Shown here: in pieces, positions 48,171 to 63,385 of the stretch
Layout: each line of letters begins with the position of its first letter
Numbering within the stretch: position 1 is the first letter of the stretch
From: Linyphia triangularis
Taxonomy: Eukaryota > Arthropoda > Arachnida > Araneae > Linyphiidae
Direction: 5' to 3'
DNA length: 64,000 nucleotides
Assembly (NCBI GenBank): GCA_963978545.1
Contig: OZ021727.1
Span: 15,016,743-15,080,742 of the forward strand
Made by a program: the position numbers and the translations under genes
The notes under the pieces: model-generated
The model's database searches: none
Seen by the model: the letters and a program-made list of their open reading frames with translations, nothing else
Told to the model about the DNA's origin: nothing

Positions 48171-51100
48171 CATTGGGTTCTTTTCGACTTCACAAAATGC
48201 CTTGATTAGGTAGTTGCTCTATTTTTAGAGCAGAATGGTGTATTTTGAGATACAAAATGGGTCGATCTGTATTTAGATTGCCCTTAAAAATAGGATTGGG
48301 TTTCGGCGGATTTATTAATGAAGTATTTTACTGCGATGTTAAGTGCATTCTTATATATTTCATTTAAATGTGGAATTTAAGATACACGCCACTGAATACT
48401 TGATAGTTAAAGTAGTTTTTAAAGTTTTGTTTCTCTATTTGAGCATAAAAAACAGATGGTTGAGAATTTCATGTTAATTATTTTGTCATCCCCATATTTG
48501 GTTTGCATTCTTATATTATAATTTTCCTTACTTTTATTTATTTGAAATTCCAACATAATATTAAAATTATGGGCATTGATCCTTTTTTATTACCAACCTG
48601 TTAATTTAAAAATGAATCGAACAAATGAAACTTATTCTTTGCCTGTAAATTTAGAAATTTTGTATACAAGTTGATCATATTTCATATTTTATAATAGATT
48701 GGAGCTTTGTATGGCCTAAATTATTCATAATATTAACTTTCTATAAATGAGCTGCTGCAAATTAATACAAATTATACAAGCAGAATGAAGAATGGTGCTG
48801 CTTTTGTCCAATTTCCCCCTGCTGCATCTAATAGGTAGAGATTTACTTACAATCCACTGTTAATGAGTACATTTATACTTTGAAGTGCCACCTACACTCC
48901 TGGTTTTATATATTTAAACTATTTTTCTCCGGATATGAATTTCTTGTAGTATTATTAGCATAAATACCACACATTAAATACTCATAAGATTATGCTCCAA
49001 AAGTCACTACAAATTTTTTTATTAACATAGCCACCGCATATTATCATAATCGTATATTGGAATAAAAATGAAAAATGAAAATAATATATTTTGGCCACCA
49101 CTAAAAAAATGTGAAATTATTTGGAAAGATACTGATAATTATTTAAACATAGATTTTTGAGTTTTTCAAAGTAGTTTTTCATTGTATGTAATTTTTAGAG
49201 TACTTCTCAGCAATTTTTTATGTAAATAAAAGTCTTTTTAGTGTTGGTTTTAAATATTTTCTTAAATGCAAAATTGTTACTAAATGAATTTTTGTATAAA
49301 GTACTAAAAATACAATTATAAAATGATTGTATAAAAACTTATTTAATTTTTTTTTTAAATACATAAAAAAATATCACTGGTTTATTTAAGTGCCCATTTA
49401 TAAAGGTTTTAGTGTACGTTTATATTCTATTTGTAGTATTTTAATTTAATGATGTGATATAATGCATTTCAGAATCATTAAAATAATAAAGTATTCGTTT
49501 TTATTGAATTAAATAATTTTCCATTTGCTCTGCCTTTAAATACCAATACATGATTAAAATAAAACATACATCGTTGGTTCTTAGTATATTGTATTTTATT
49601 TATTGGATTATAGTATTTTATTAAGCAATTTTAATTTGGTTATAAAGAGTAATTCATCGGAATTTTAAATTGTACAGAAACCACAACGAATATTTTAATT
49701 TATAGGAAAAGATAAGTATTTTTCAAACGACACTCATTATCAATATTTTATTTCAAGTTGATATTTTAAAAGTCGAAAGTTAATAAGAAATCTCAACTGT
49801 ATTTATATTTAAATTAACTTTAAGAAAAGTATATTCAAATTATGATTTTGTTATTAAAAACAATTTAGTACATTCGAGTATTCACCATATTCAAAATTTA
49901 TATAATATGAGGAAATTATAGATCAGTTTTGCAATTAGAAAACAATATAAAACAATAAAGCAATATATCATCAAAAAATTATAATATAACAAAAAATTTT
50001 AATTCAAAAATTATAAATAATTTTTGAAACACATGCTATAGAGACCAAGGAAAAATAAATTATGAAGAAATAAAATGGTTTAAATGTTTGCAGTTAGATT
50101 GAAATATATCACTTTAAGAACTACAATAAGATGGCAAGTGGTCTTCATTTTATCGGGACCTATCAAAGTTTTAAATCTTCATTTGCAATTAATTTTTTAT
50201 GACAATATTCTCTTCTGGATAACACAATATTTTACGAGAAAACAAATATTTAGTAAAAATGTTGCAGGCCTTTAATGCAAAATAAACAATATTCTAAAAG
50301 TAATAAATTAAATACTTCTTGTGTAGGTAGAATAAACTTTAAATATTTCTGAATGCACAACTGTTAATAGTTTTATAAAATACAAACATTGGAAAACCTT
50401 TTTTTTTATCATTTGTGTGCATTTACACAATCAATTTCCATATTTTATGTCTATTGGTGTAGAATAAAAGTAACAAATGTTGTTTAATTAAACTATCTTG
50501 CATTGTTACAGTTACAGTTTGATAGAAAATTGGCAAAATTAAAACAACACATTTTGGTTTGTAGCTTGTTGAAAAATAAATAAGTGTCAAAAGGAAAAAC
50601 TGGTTGATATTATTTCGAAAAATGTAGGATTGAATAACACCGGGCTTTTATGTATTTCTTCTACGATAAATATGAATATTTTCAATTGTAGTGTGATTAA
50701 ATTTAAAATATTTATTTTTAAAGTCTCTGAATTTTAATTATAAAAATGATGGCTTATAGCTGGATCTTCAATCCATGTGGGAGAAAACGCGCTATAAAGC
50801 ATGAGGACACTCTAATGTAATAGGTAGTATTTTGAAAGTTAAGTATCAGTTTACTTACGACAATATTTAAAATATTCAACTCTCTTACATAGTCGATTAA
50901 ATATTAAGCTAAGTAAAAAGTATATGCTTTTTTCAATATACAGGAGGTTGATGCTATTTGATTGTCTATTCCATGAGAACTTTAAAAATTTTGGAGCTAC
51001 ATCAATATTTTTTTTTGGCAGCCAATTTATGCGGATGAAAGAATTCATAATTTTACTTTTAAATGCATTAAAGGTGTAAGCTTTTTATACCGCGTCTTTT

Positions 51101-51715
51101 TGGGCGAGTTATTGAAACTCAATTTTAGAATGAATTATATGTTTTAGGAATATCTTATATCTTATTTAAACTACCTTTTATAAATTATCGTATATAAATA
51201 ATGTAAATAATACCAGTAAAATAATTTTACTGTAGAGTTTTTTTTTAAACTGCTCACAAAATTTCCTCTAAATATTACGATATATTCTTTTCAAGTTTTT
51301 TTTTATGTTCCAATGTTTGAAACAAGCATCAATGTGTTTTAAAGCAATCTTTCTGCCGATTTTCTGGTAAATAAAATTAAACTTTATATTTATATTACCA
51401 TTTTAAAGGAAGAGCACATTAAATGTGATCATCTGCAATATTAGTATAGTGAGGACAGTGTCATTTATATCAGTGAAACAGGTTTATTTTTATTATAACA
51501 AATCCCTGTTCAAGACTAATGCAATTTAAAAATATATATGGGTTTTGCAGTGAAATATTCGTATAATTATTGGTAGACAAAGTAAGAGAGTTCAAATTAA
51601 TAATGGGTAATGGTTTTGACAATTATTGAATTGTTTCTAATTTGTTTGTTTGTACACTCAAAGACCAATTTTGGTGTACAATAACGGATAATCTGTCAGA
51701 GACCTAAACCTTTTC
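48171..51715. other. AT-rich desert
   Basis: No feature supported. Short frames at 50084-50275 and 50851-51048 are composition-driven. Confidence 0.5.
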
Positions 51716-51792
51716 TACAATGAGGATCCATGTCTCCCCGAGGAATCAAACCCGACACCTTCAGTATGCTAAGCCAGAGTAGACAATAGGAG
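51716..51792 (-). repeat. tRNA-derived SINE remnant
   Basis: The minus strand shows A-box-like TCTGGCTTAGCATACTG, then GGTGTCGGGTTTGATTCCTC, a close B box with a partial T stem. The A-to-B spacing is shorter than in a tRNA, so the anticodon arm is lost. Only a degraded head is recognisable. Confidence 0.45.
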
Positions 51793-54279
51793 GGCTTATT
51801 TTTAATTTGCAGGTAATCTTCCGGCTGCTTAATAAATAATTTTGTCCTCTTAGAGGTAAGTTGAGTAAAATGGGAAATAAAAACAAATTAGAAGGGAAAA
51901 TATATTAGTTTGATTGAAGCAGTTAAATTCCTTTGAAAAAGGTACTGTAAAAACCATTTAAATTACTGGAAATTATTGCGAATTTAATTAAAATGACAGT
52001 AAAATTGAATTTTAGAAAACGGTGGTTGAATTTTTTCTTCCCGTTTTGATACTATGTAAACTTCAGCCAATTAGAATTATGTACTCTATTTATATTAAGT
52101 GAGATATTAATAATTTATGGTATGATATGAATAATTAATAATTTTTCTCTGTGTGCTTTTAAATGACTCTCATCCGTATAATATTTCATTCACTGTCATA
52201 TAATATGATACGGAAATGAAATCTCACTTAAAATATTATAGTAAATGTGACTTGTTATATTCTAATTCTATGCATCGGTAAAAACATTTTTGAGTGAATG
52301 ATATACAAATTTGTGATTTACAAATTCCAAATTATTTTCTAAAATGCATATTGCATGTAATAAATTTGTAGAACACTCCTACTAAAACTAAACTTAAAGT
52401 ATAATTTCATCTGCGTAAAATACATAAATTATTACTGAATGAATATATAGATAAATACTTATATATACTTGCTTATCAATGAATTAAACGTTCACTTTTT
52501 TTAAAGTTGACCTTTAATGACGTTTTTGAATTTGACTGGTCATAATAACCGAAAAGAATATATATTTAAAAAATATATTATGTACTCATATAAATTATTT
52601 AGTAAAAAAAAAAGTAATCTAAAATAATAGCTTTTATTTTTTTTTATTTTTTTTATTTTTTTAAATCTTTTTGGATATTGACCCTTTTTTTTACTTTGAT
52701 GTATATTTTACGATGAAAAATACAGTAGCGCATATTTTTAAACATGTTTAATGCTCTATTCATAATCTACGTCTTCATAATTTCAAGACAACATGTCTTA
52801 GGAGATTTAAGAGTCAATATTTTTTCCAATTAAGTGAAGAAAGTTTATGTGTAATGAATTATAGATTGCAAAAGAAAACGTTAGCTACCAAATGGTAATA
52901 GCCATTATATCTGAAATTCATTGAAAATACATTAATAAATTTAAATATCTTCAAAGTTCACTATTATTTTATCTGTTAAAATGTATTTGTTATGAATTGG
53001 GGAATTCGGGTATTGATTTATAATAGTTTCAATTCATGAATATAATTCATGGCATTTGATTTAACTAAAACTAATCCTTATGTTTTAAGGATAATGGTAT
53101 ATAATATTTAATATATATTAGAAAGTGTTTACTGAATGTTATTATATTTATAGGTGAAGTCAAAATAGTGATATATTCTTTTTTGAAAGTTTAAATCAAT
53201 CGTTATTACAACATAAAATTATATTAATTACTTTTTACAATTATCAATCCCAATACATTATTGTGGGTTAAAGCTCCAAATATATTTTGCATTAGCGCAT
53301 AAACTACTGAGCGTATGATACTTTACAGTATGTTCTTTGTTTTAATTACACACTGTTATAGTATGAGTGGGAAACCCTGTAGAATTTTTCTTTAAAAGGA
53401 TACCATTTGTTACATGTCCCGTATATACTATTTTATATATAAACAAAACAAATCATACTTAATAAATGTATAAAAAAAAATATGATATGCGATGTTGATG
53501 AATTTCTGAAATGTGCTTAAATATAACTTTCAACTTAGATTGTTTTCTTGTTTAATTTTAATTTTGAATAATATAAATAATTTTTTTTTTGTGTTTATGT
53601 TTTCTTTTGAAATTTTTCATTTTTAATTTTATAGGTACAAACTACTCGTTTTGTAATTTAGAGCTTAAAAACGTCCAGTAAGAAAGAAGATATTAATTTG
53701 AAAAATAGACATTTTGGTTGCATAATTTTTGTACATTTAAGAAATAGTTTTTATATACCACAGAGTAAAATTTCCATTGATTGTACTTTTATTTGATGAA
53801 AAATGGGTATTTTTTAAGTAGTGACAAAATGGTGCTGTGTGAATAGTTTAAGTAAAACATAAAAATGTTCACAAATTAAAGAAGTCTTAGGTACGTGGTT
53901 AATAGTATAATATTTTTCTTCTAATTCAGATTTTTTTTTTTTTTTTTAATTTTTAAACTAAACTAAAGTAATGCATGCAAAGCATTTTATTCCTAATTAA
54001 TACAATGTACTAAAAATAATTACTTGATTATAGATCTACATTGATTAACGCAATTAGAATATAAATCAATATTTTCTCCGTCAGTAAATAAATAATCACA
54101 AAACCCTTTTTATTTACTTTAAAACTACACCAAATTCAAAAGAAGTTCATAATTATAAATTTACGTCCCGCGGACATGAAAGCAATGTAAAAAAAATCGA
54201 TAAATTTCAGTTTTGCACGAAACATAAATTGAAATAATTATAACAGAAAAAAACAAATCCCTGCATTACATACTTTAAA
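51793..54279. other. AT-rich desert
   Basis: Homopolymer and AT-rich text only; nothing supported. Confidence 0.5.
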
Positions 54280-54870
54280 AAAATCCTTACCTCTACAACG
54301 TCCGAGACCCGATTCCATAGCCATATCCCTGCAACTTCTCCAGCCAGATATGTCTTTCGCAGTCCATCTTTTGACCAGACGATAGTGAAAGAGGGGGGGT
54401 TGCAAACGATCAAATAGTCACACAGAAAAACAGCCCAAGGACCTCAATAAAAAAGTCCTCGCAGGCATCTCCAGCATGAACAGTATCAGGTACGGTTTGG
54501 TAAAGACGGCTTCGTTTTTTTTTTTTTATTTAAAGAAGATAGTGTATACAATAAACTTTCAGATAAAACTTTTAACGAAACGATTTAACCTTTCGGGACG
54601 GTATAGCAGAGAGTATCTGCAGATCTAGTAAAGGGGGTTCTTATAGCTTAAAGGGGGGTTGGCTCGAATGATTTGAAAAGGGGGTGGTATTGTTCTATTA
54701 TACGGCAGTGTGAGTATAGCGCAGCCGTCGCTCTTCGCTACACTAGCTAGCTTAAAACCGTCGCTGCGGGAGATTTCTGCATCTCGTGCAGGAATCGATA
54801 TGCTGGAAAGAGGAAGATCGCTGAAAATTTCGAGCCGGACACTTTGCAGGGGTCCGGACCTTTTTGGACC
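54280..54870. promoter_or_regulatory. GC-richer island, possible minus-strand first exon and promoter
   Basis: The island stands out from its AT-rich surroundings. On the minus strand an exon-like stretch ends at 54291 in GTTGTAGAG followed by GTAAGG, a plausible splice donor. The open phase upstream of it has no ATG, so it would be 5' UTR or internal coding. 54580-54870 has many CpGs, G-runs and GGTCCGGACC-like text. The plus frame 54710-54931 begins at a non-ATG codon and is not called. No known protein recognised. Confidence 0.35.
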
Positions 54871-58335
<3,465 letters not shown>

Positions 58336-58360
58336 GAATAGGGTGCAAATCAGCAATTTG

Positions 58361-58397
<37 letters not shown>

Positions 58398-58609
58398 TTT
58401 TAACACTACATTTTTACTTTTGTTCAGCCTTTTAATTAACAAACTTTTCTCCAAGAAAACCTATTGAATAGGGTGCAAATCAGTAATTTGAGTTATATAT
58501 ATATATATATATATATATAGATATAAACATGTATCAGAATAGGTTTTCTTGGAGAAAAGTTTGTTAATTAAAAGGCTGAACAAAAGTAAAAATGTAGTGT
58601 TAAAAATTT
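58336..58609. repeat. Perfect 72-bp inverted repeat with nested direct repeat
   Basis: 58394-58465 and 58538-58609 are exact reverse complements over 72 bp. GAATAGGGTGCAAATCAG(C/T)AATTTGAG plus a TA array occurs at 58336 and again at 58466, 130 bp apart. The layout is direct repeat, (TA)n, arm, direct repeat, (TA)n, inverted arm. The plus frame 58549-58764 runs out of the right arm and is not supported. Identity of the arms implies a very recent event, or an assembly or template-switch artefact. Confidence 0.95.
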
Positions 58610-59271
58610 CTGACATACTATATACTGGATCTTTCTTAAAAGGACTCCCTAAATTTGAAATGACAAAATTGCCAAAGAGAAAAAAAAAAGAAGGGGGAAA
58701 AAAAATGAGAGAGAGAGAGAGAGAGACACAAGAGGAATGTTACAATAACAGGTATGCAATTTAAAATACACCGGTTGCAAAATTAATTACAAAATTGAAA
58801 TATGGCCACAAACTTTTGTAAAATCTAAATATAGCTGAATGATAATCGTTTCCTCCATGAAAAAGCTCCCTATGATCTCTTTACTGGGGGTAATGTTGCC
58901 TAAATCATCACTATTTCAAGTTTGAAAATGACCCATTTCCAATGAATGAATCAGCACCCGATATTCCCCAGTTTTGTTTAGGGGAAAATCCGTCCAAATG
59001 AAAATGGGCTTTATAGTTAAACCCATACACAGATGTCACCTAATATATTCCTATCGGTTAATTTTGAAAACTCAGGGAATTTAAAATTCCCTAATTGTCT
59101 ATCCATCATACTACTTGTCTCTTCTGTCTGTCATTGATTCGCAGATATATTATTTCAAAGTCAAGGAAGCCTTTCTAAAATATCCCTAACGTTGCTCAGG
59201 CATTTTTTTTTAGTAATGAAGGATTAAAATAACATAAAACAGGGCCCCTTTTATTGTATGACTCCTCGTTA
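58610..59271. other. Noncoding with an AG-rich tract
   Basis: (GA)n near 58706-58725. No gene supported. Confidence 0.45.
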
Positions 59272-59344
59272 ATGACAGATACAATACTTAGTCTACTAAT
59301 GTAGGAGTCCCTGGTTTGACTCCTCGTTAGCGCACATCGCTACA
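59272..59344 (+). repeat. tRNA-SINE unit, copy 1 (internally deleted)
   Basis: It begins ATGACAGATACAA and ends TCGTTAGCGCACATCGCTACA, as copy 2 does. It keeps GGAGTCCCTGGTTTGACTCC (B box, T arm) but lacks about 39 bp that include the A box. Confidence 0.75.
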
Positions 59345-59548
59345 TTGTTGATTAACGGACAATTGAATCATGCTGCCATCTATCAGCACCTTCTGAATAT
59401 ACTGCACGACCTCCTCACCACCAACTCGGCAAGCAACCTATAGCAACTCACTGCCACACGCAGCGCACTCAAATCACACGCAAGAAACTCAATCGTTCAC
59501 TCCTTCGCGACTCACTGGGAAGTGCCTATGTGGTGAACGCGTGTATAA
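59345..59548. other. GC-richer spacer between the SINE units
   Basis: It is rich in CACACGC/CGCACTC text and CpG, unlike the surrounding DNA. It is probably the body of the same composite element. No frame or motif recognised. Confidence 0.4.
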
Positions 59549-59660
59549 ATGACAGATACAACACCTAGGCACTAGCGGTCGCTTTTGTCTAGTGGTTAAC
59601 ACACCTGTTTACTTATCTAGGAGTCCCTGGTTCAACTCCTCGTTAGCGCACATCGCTACA
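59549..59660 (+). repeat. tRNA-SINE unit, copy 2
   Basis: A-box-like TGTCTAGTGGTTAACAC (59586-59602) and B box GGTTCAACTCC (59629-59639) lie about 40 bp apart, with T-arm-like flanks GAGTC...GACTC-like. It resembles the head of a tRNA-derived SINE. The anticodon arm pairs poorly (CCTG/TAGG with an oversized loop), so it is not an active tRNA. Confidence 0.65.
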
Positions 59661-61320
59661 AGTTCTTTCTGATAATTAACTTTCTAAATAACTCTTACAA
59701 TCGTAACAAAATTGCATTTATCTCGATTTTGTGATTTTTGCAACCCTGCACAAAATAACTTTAAACTCACGTTTGTTCAATAACTTTTTTTTATATATTT
59801 AATACAAACAATAATAACAATGATTTAAAGTAGCGGTGTATAAACATTTAGTTACCATATTTAAGAAAATTTGACGAAGTTTTAATATGTAGAAAATGGG
59901 CATTTTTTATTCAATTACCTTCTCATCAGTTTTTTATGATCATTTTACCACAAATTTGTACGGAATCGTTATGGCATAAAGGAAACTCTATTTTAAAGAT
60001 AATTTGAACTTAAATTATATATAATCATTTATTTTTCGAGAAATTGTTTAAAAAAAAAAAATTACTTAATTATCAATCAATCTAATTGGTTTCTTTTAAT
60101 GCAATTTTAATAATTAAATTAAATAAATTTAATTAAGTAATTATAATTTAAATAACTCATTATAATGTATTTAAATAATTATAATGTTTTTAAATAAACA
60201 TAATTGACTAATTCTAATTTTCATAAATAATGATATTTTATTAAATTTATTGGATAATAAATAGCTCTATAATAATAAAACAGCATTTATTTAATTAAAG
60301 AATTGTCACATAATTAAAACTTAAATGTTTAGTTGTCATCAATTTTGATTAAAATAAAAATAATGTAATGATTAATGTAGTAATTAAAATATCAATTTTG
60401 AATGCAATCATGATTATTTAATTAAAAATAAACTAATTTAATATTTAATTAAAATAAGCCATAAAATTTGAATAAATTCATCTACATTTATTGAAGCAAT
60501 GATAATTGTCTTAATTAATATTTTTTATTATAAAAACAAACACTATTATTTAAAAAAGTGATATTTTTTAACATATTTACCATAAATTAATATCTAAATA
60601 ATAGTTTAGTTATAATAAATAAAGATTTGTTTATTAATAGAAGTTATTATTTCATTAAAGAATAATTTAATCAAATGAATAGGGTGGCTTTTATTTTTCT
60701 ACTTTTTAAAAGTTTGTCTATCATACCCAATTTTGTTTCATTGAATAAAGCGGCGTGTACAAAATTATATGTCAATCAGACAATTGCAAGGTGACCGTCA
60801 TCGACCATGAAGTTTTGAATGTTTCACCCGCAGTCATTTTTGAGATATTTCATAGATACTTCATTTTTGTTCCGATACTTCAATTTTACTTATTTTATTT
60901 GTAACCAACTTTAAATAGTTAGTTATAGAACGTGTTACGAGTTTTCATTAATTTAATTCAACCTAAATGTATCATGATACCAAGGACAAATTTCTGGGAC
61001 AGATACATGGGACATGTTTTTTTTTTTTTCTACTCGTAAATCAATTATAATTGCAAAAATAAGATAAATGTGATAGTCATGTTTGTTTCCTTTTTATATA
61101 ATATTAATTGGTGGAGTAAAATGAATTTTTTTTTTAACTAGGTGAATTATACTTCATACGCCACTGATGCACGGGACATCTGCGTGTCCCGAGAGTCAGT
61201 GAGTATAAATTACTACAGCAAACAACATGTCGAGTAAACAGTACATGTAAACATTTTGAAAAATTGTTCAATAGTGACTAGGTGTAGCTTCTTTGCTTCC
61301 TTCATATTTTTATTTTCAAT
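59661..61320. other. Very AT-rich stretch, TAATTAAAT-like low complexity
   Basis: 60000-60670 is almost only A/T. At 61162-61201 CACTGA/TCAGTG encloses CGGGACA/TGTCCCG, a two-part hairpin of 40 nt. No gene. Confidence 0.5.
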
Positions 61321-62090
61321 TACCCATACGTAAATGTAGGGTAATAAATGTACAGCATTCGGTAATTTTTTTCAATTTTTTTTTTTTTTTTTTGCATTTT
61401 TCCAAGTTTTGGAACATTTTGGATATTTTTATCCTCTGATATCCATTATGGAACATTTCAAAATAGTGATCTAGAAAAAAATATCTGTCTGTGTGTCTGT
61501 GGTCAGCATAACTCCAGAGAAAATTTTTGGTGTGAGGGATGGCGGTAGCCATGGGACCTACCATTAAGGTTTACATCAAAATCGCGCATGCGTATAAGGT
61601 AGTTGTCATTGAAAAAATCATGTTTTTCAATGATTGCTAAAAAACGGCTTAGACGACTTTGACGAAAGTCGCTGTGGTAATGCTTCTTATGGTGTTCTAA
61701 ACATCCCTACCTCCGAAATTCACGTAAACATGTTTTAATATCGTAAAAAATTGAAAAATGAATACCTTCAACATAGAGTTTTCCTTCCTTGAGCATACCT
61801 CATCAACGATCGTTTTTTCTTCTCTCCTCAGTTTCACTTATAATAAAGGATTATATAAAGATTATCGAAAAGTATATCGCAAAAATCACCATTTTGGAGG
61901 AATTTTTTTTTTTAAAGATCCATATAAGAATCATCGCTAAAATATCGCCAAACTGGCCATTTTTTTAAAATGAAGGATGAAAATATAACAACTGTAAATG
62001 ACACAAATCCACGTCAGTATTATAGCATAATTGAAAGCTGTACGATGTTCCACATTCCTAGTTTTATAAGTTTGGATTAGCTATTTTGCC
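61321..62090 (+). repeat. Dispersed repeat family F, long copy 2
   Basis: Homologous to 5041-5830 throughout (anchors listed there). Here it keeps the short CTGTCTGTGTGTCTGTGG seed instead of an expanded microsatellite. It ends in TACGATGTTCCACATTCCTAG near 62040-62060 and runs directly into the decayed gene that follows, so it may be the 5' part of the same mobile unit. Confidence 0.75.
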
Positions 62091-63385
62091 TCACTGAGGA
62101 ATGCAATTTCTGCTCCAAACATGACACTTTTCAAGATGTTTAGAGAATCCTGGATAAAACTCGACAAGAACATTTACATAACTGGCAGCAGAAAAGTACC
62201 TGATGATGTCCGATTTATAATTCTCGAATTTCTTCAACATCACCTTCCTACGAAGAAACAATACCGAGATGATTACCGGGAATAGTTGGAATTAACTAGT
62301 GTTCTTGGTGGCATTCCAAAGAATGGGATATAAAGTTTCGCTCACCAGCAACAGAAAATCATACTAGGAGATAAAAAGCAATTTATGCATTTAAGATATG
62401 CTTATTTCTGACTAAGAACAATTTCAGTTATCTCTTAGGGGGAAGAACTTTTTAAGAAAAATTGGTATTTTTCTCGCTCGAGTGTGCTCTTGAGCTAGGT
62501 TTCTGGCCACAAAACAATTAACCCCTTGGGTACAGATTTATTTGGGAAAATTCTTGCGTTTTGAACGTTTGGTTCAAAACAATAAAGGAACTTTAAAGGA
62601 ACACAGCCAAACAATTTTTTTTTTTAAAGTATAGGTAAACCAACCGATGTTTGACTTAACCAATCATAGCCCTTGTGACATTAAAATCCATTCAATCAAC
62701 CTAGTTTGAATGACGAATTAGGTTCGTCATTATTAACAAGCAAAACAAGTGCATGACGAATCTCAGCCGTCAAATGTACCCAAAGAGTTAAAGCACCTTA
62801 TCAGGATTTTCTATGTATGTGTCATTTGATGAATCATATTAAAATTGGTTAAGAAATCAGTAAGGCTGTTGCAAAGAAATTTCCTAACCTTCAAATTGAT
62901 GCTTAATGGGACTTTATCATATCCTGAAAGCTTTAACCTTAATTGATGGTAATGTTCCAAGAGAGGTTAAGAAAATTATTCCTCAAATTATGCTGGGAGC
63001 AGAAAAAGGCAAGGAAGACAAAGGCGAAAAAATCAGTTCAAAAGGTATATTCTTCACAAAATGATTTTTCTTTCTTTAACAGCATAGAATTTTCGTATTT
63101 TGTAACTTTTGTGGTACAAAAACTTTCTTCTCTAGATTTTCTATTAGCACAGATTTCCTCAACGTGGACTCTTTTACGTGGTAAGATGATCCGATTTACA
63201 AAAGTGGAATTGAAGTACTTGAGAAGACAGTTGTTGTAAATCACGCTGCAGAAAGTGGTTCCAAACTCAATTAGGATTGCAATAACATTCTTACTAAAGA
63301 TGAAAATAAGAAACATGTTTTACAGATTGTCGGAGACTATAAAAAATACCCAACTGCTACTAAATTCTCGTTTAGGAAAAAATAA
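62091..63385 (+). pseudogene. Decayed copy of an uncharacterised multicopy invertebrate protein family
   Basis: I recall a multicopy, unnamed protein family from spider and other invertebrate gene sets with these blocks in this order; its function is unknown to me. Here RDDYRE near 62265 is followed by LGGIPKNGIKFRSPA (after a stop and a slip), then KAIYAFKICLF near 62380. FLARVC-ARF lies near 62475-62505. TTAA MITE-3 interrupts next, and KAPYQDF follows at 62791. DGNVPREVKKIIPQ lies near 62945. A last frame, 63152-63385, has TDFLNVDSFTW, KSGIEVLEKTVVVNHAAES and LTKDENKKHVLQIVGDYKK, with in-frame stops at Trp-next and Asn-next positions, and ends in TAA at 63383. Several stops and shifts make it non-functional. 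The N-terminus before about 62265 is not recognisable. Confidence 0.55.
62518..62791. mobile_element. piggyBac-like MITE with TTAA target sites, inside the decayed gene (MITE-3)
   Basis: TTAA at 62518-62521 and 62788-62791 bounds a 266-bp element. The ends are CCCCTTGGGTACA and, reverse-complemented, CTCTTTGGGTACA. An internal hairpin AATGACGAA/TTCGTCATT lies near 62709-62731. It splits the decayed gene between its ARF and KAPYQDF blocks. The gene text continues in the same order on both sides, so the insertion boundary is well supported. Confidence 0.82.

Noticed and set aside
54586..54640. TTAACCTTTCGGGACGG as a piggyBac-like end
   Set aside because: No partner end found in the surrounding sequence.
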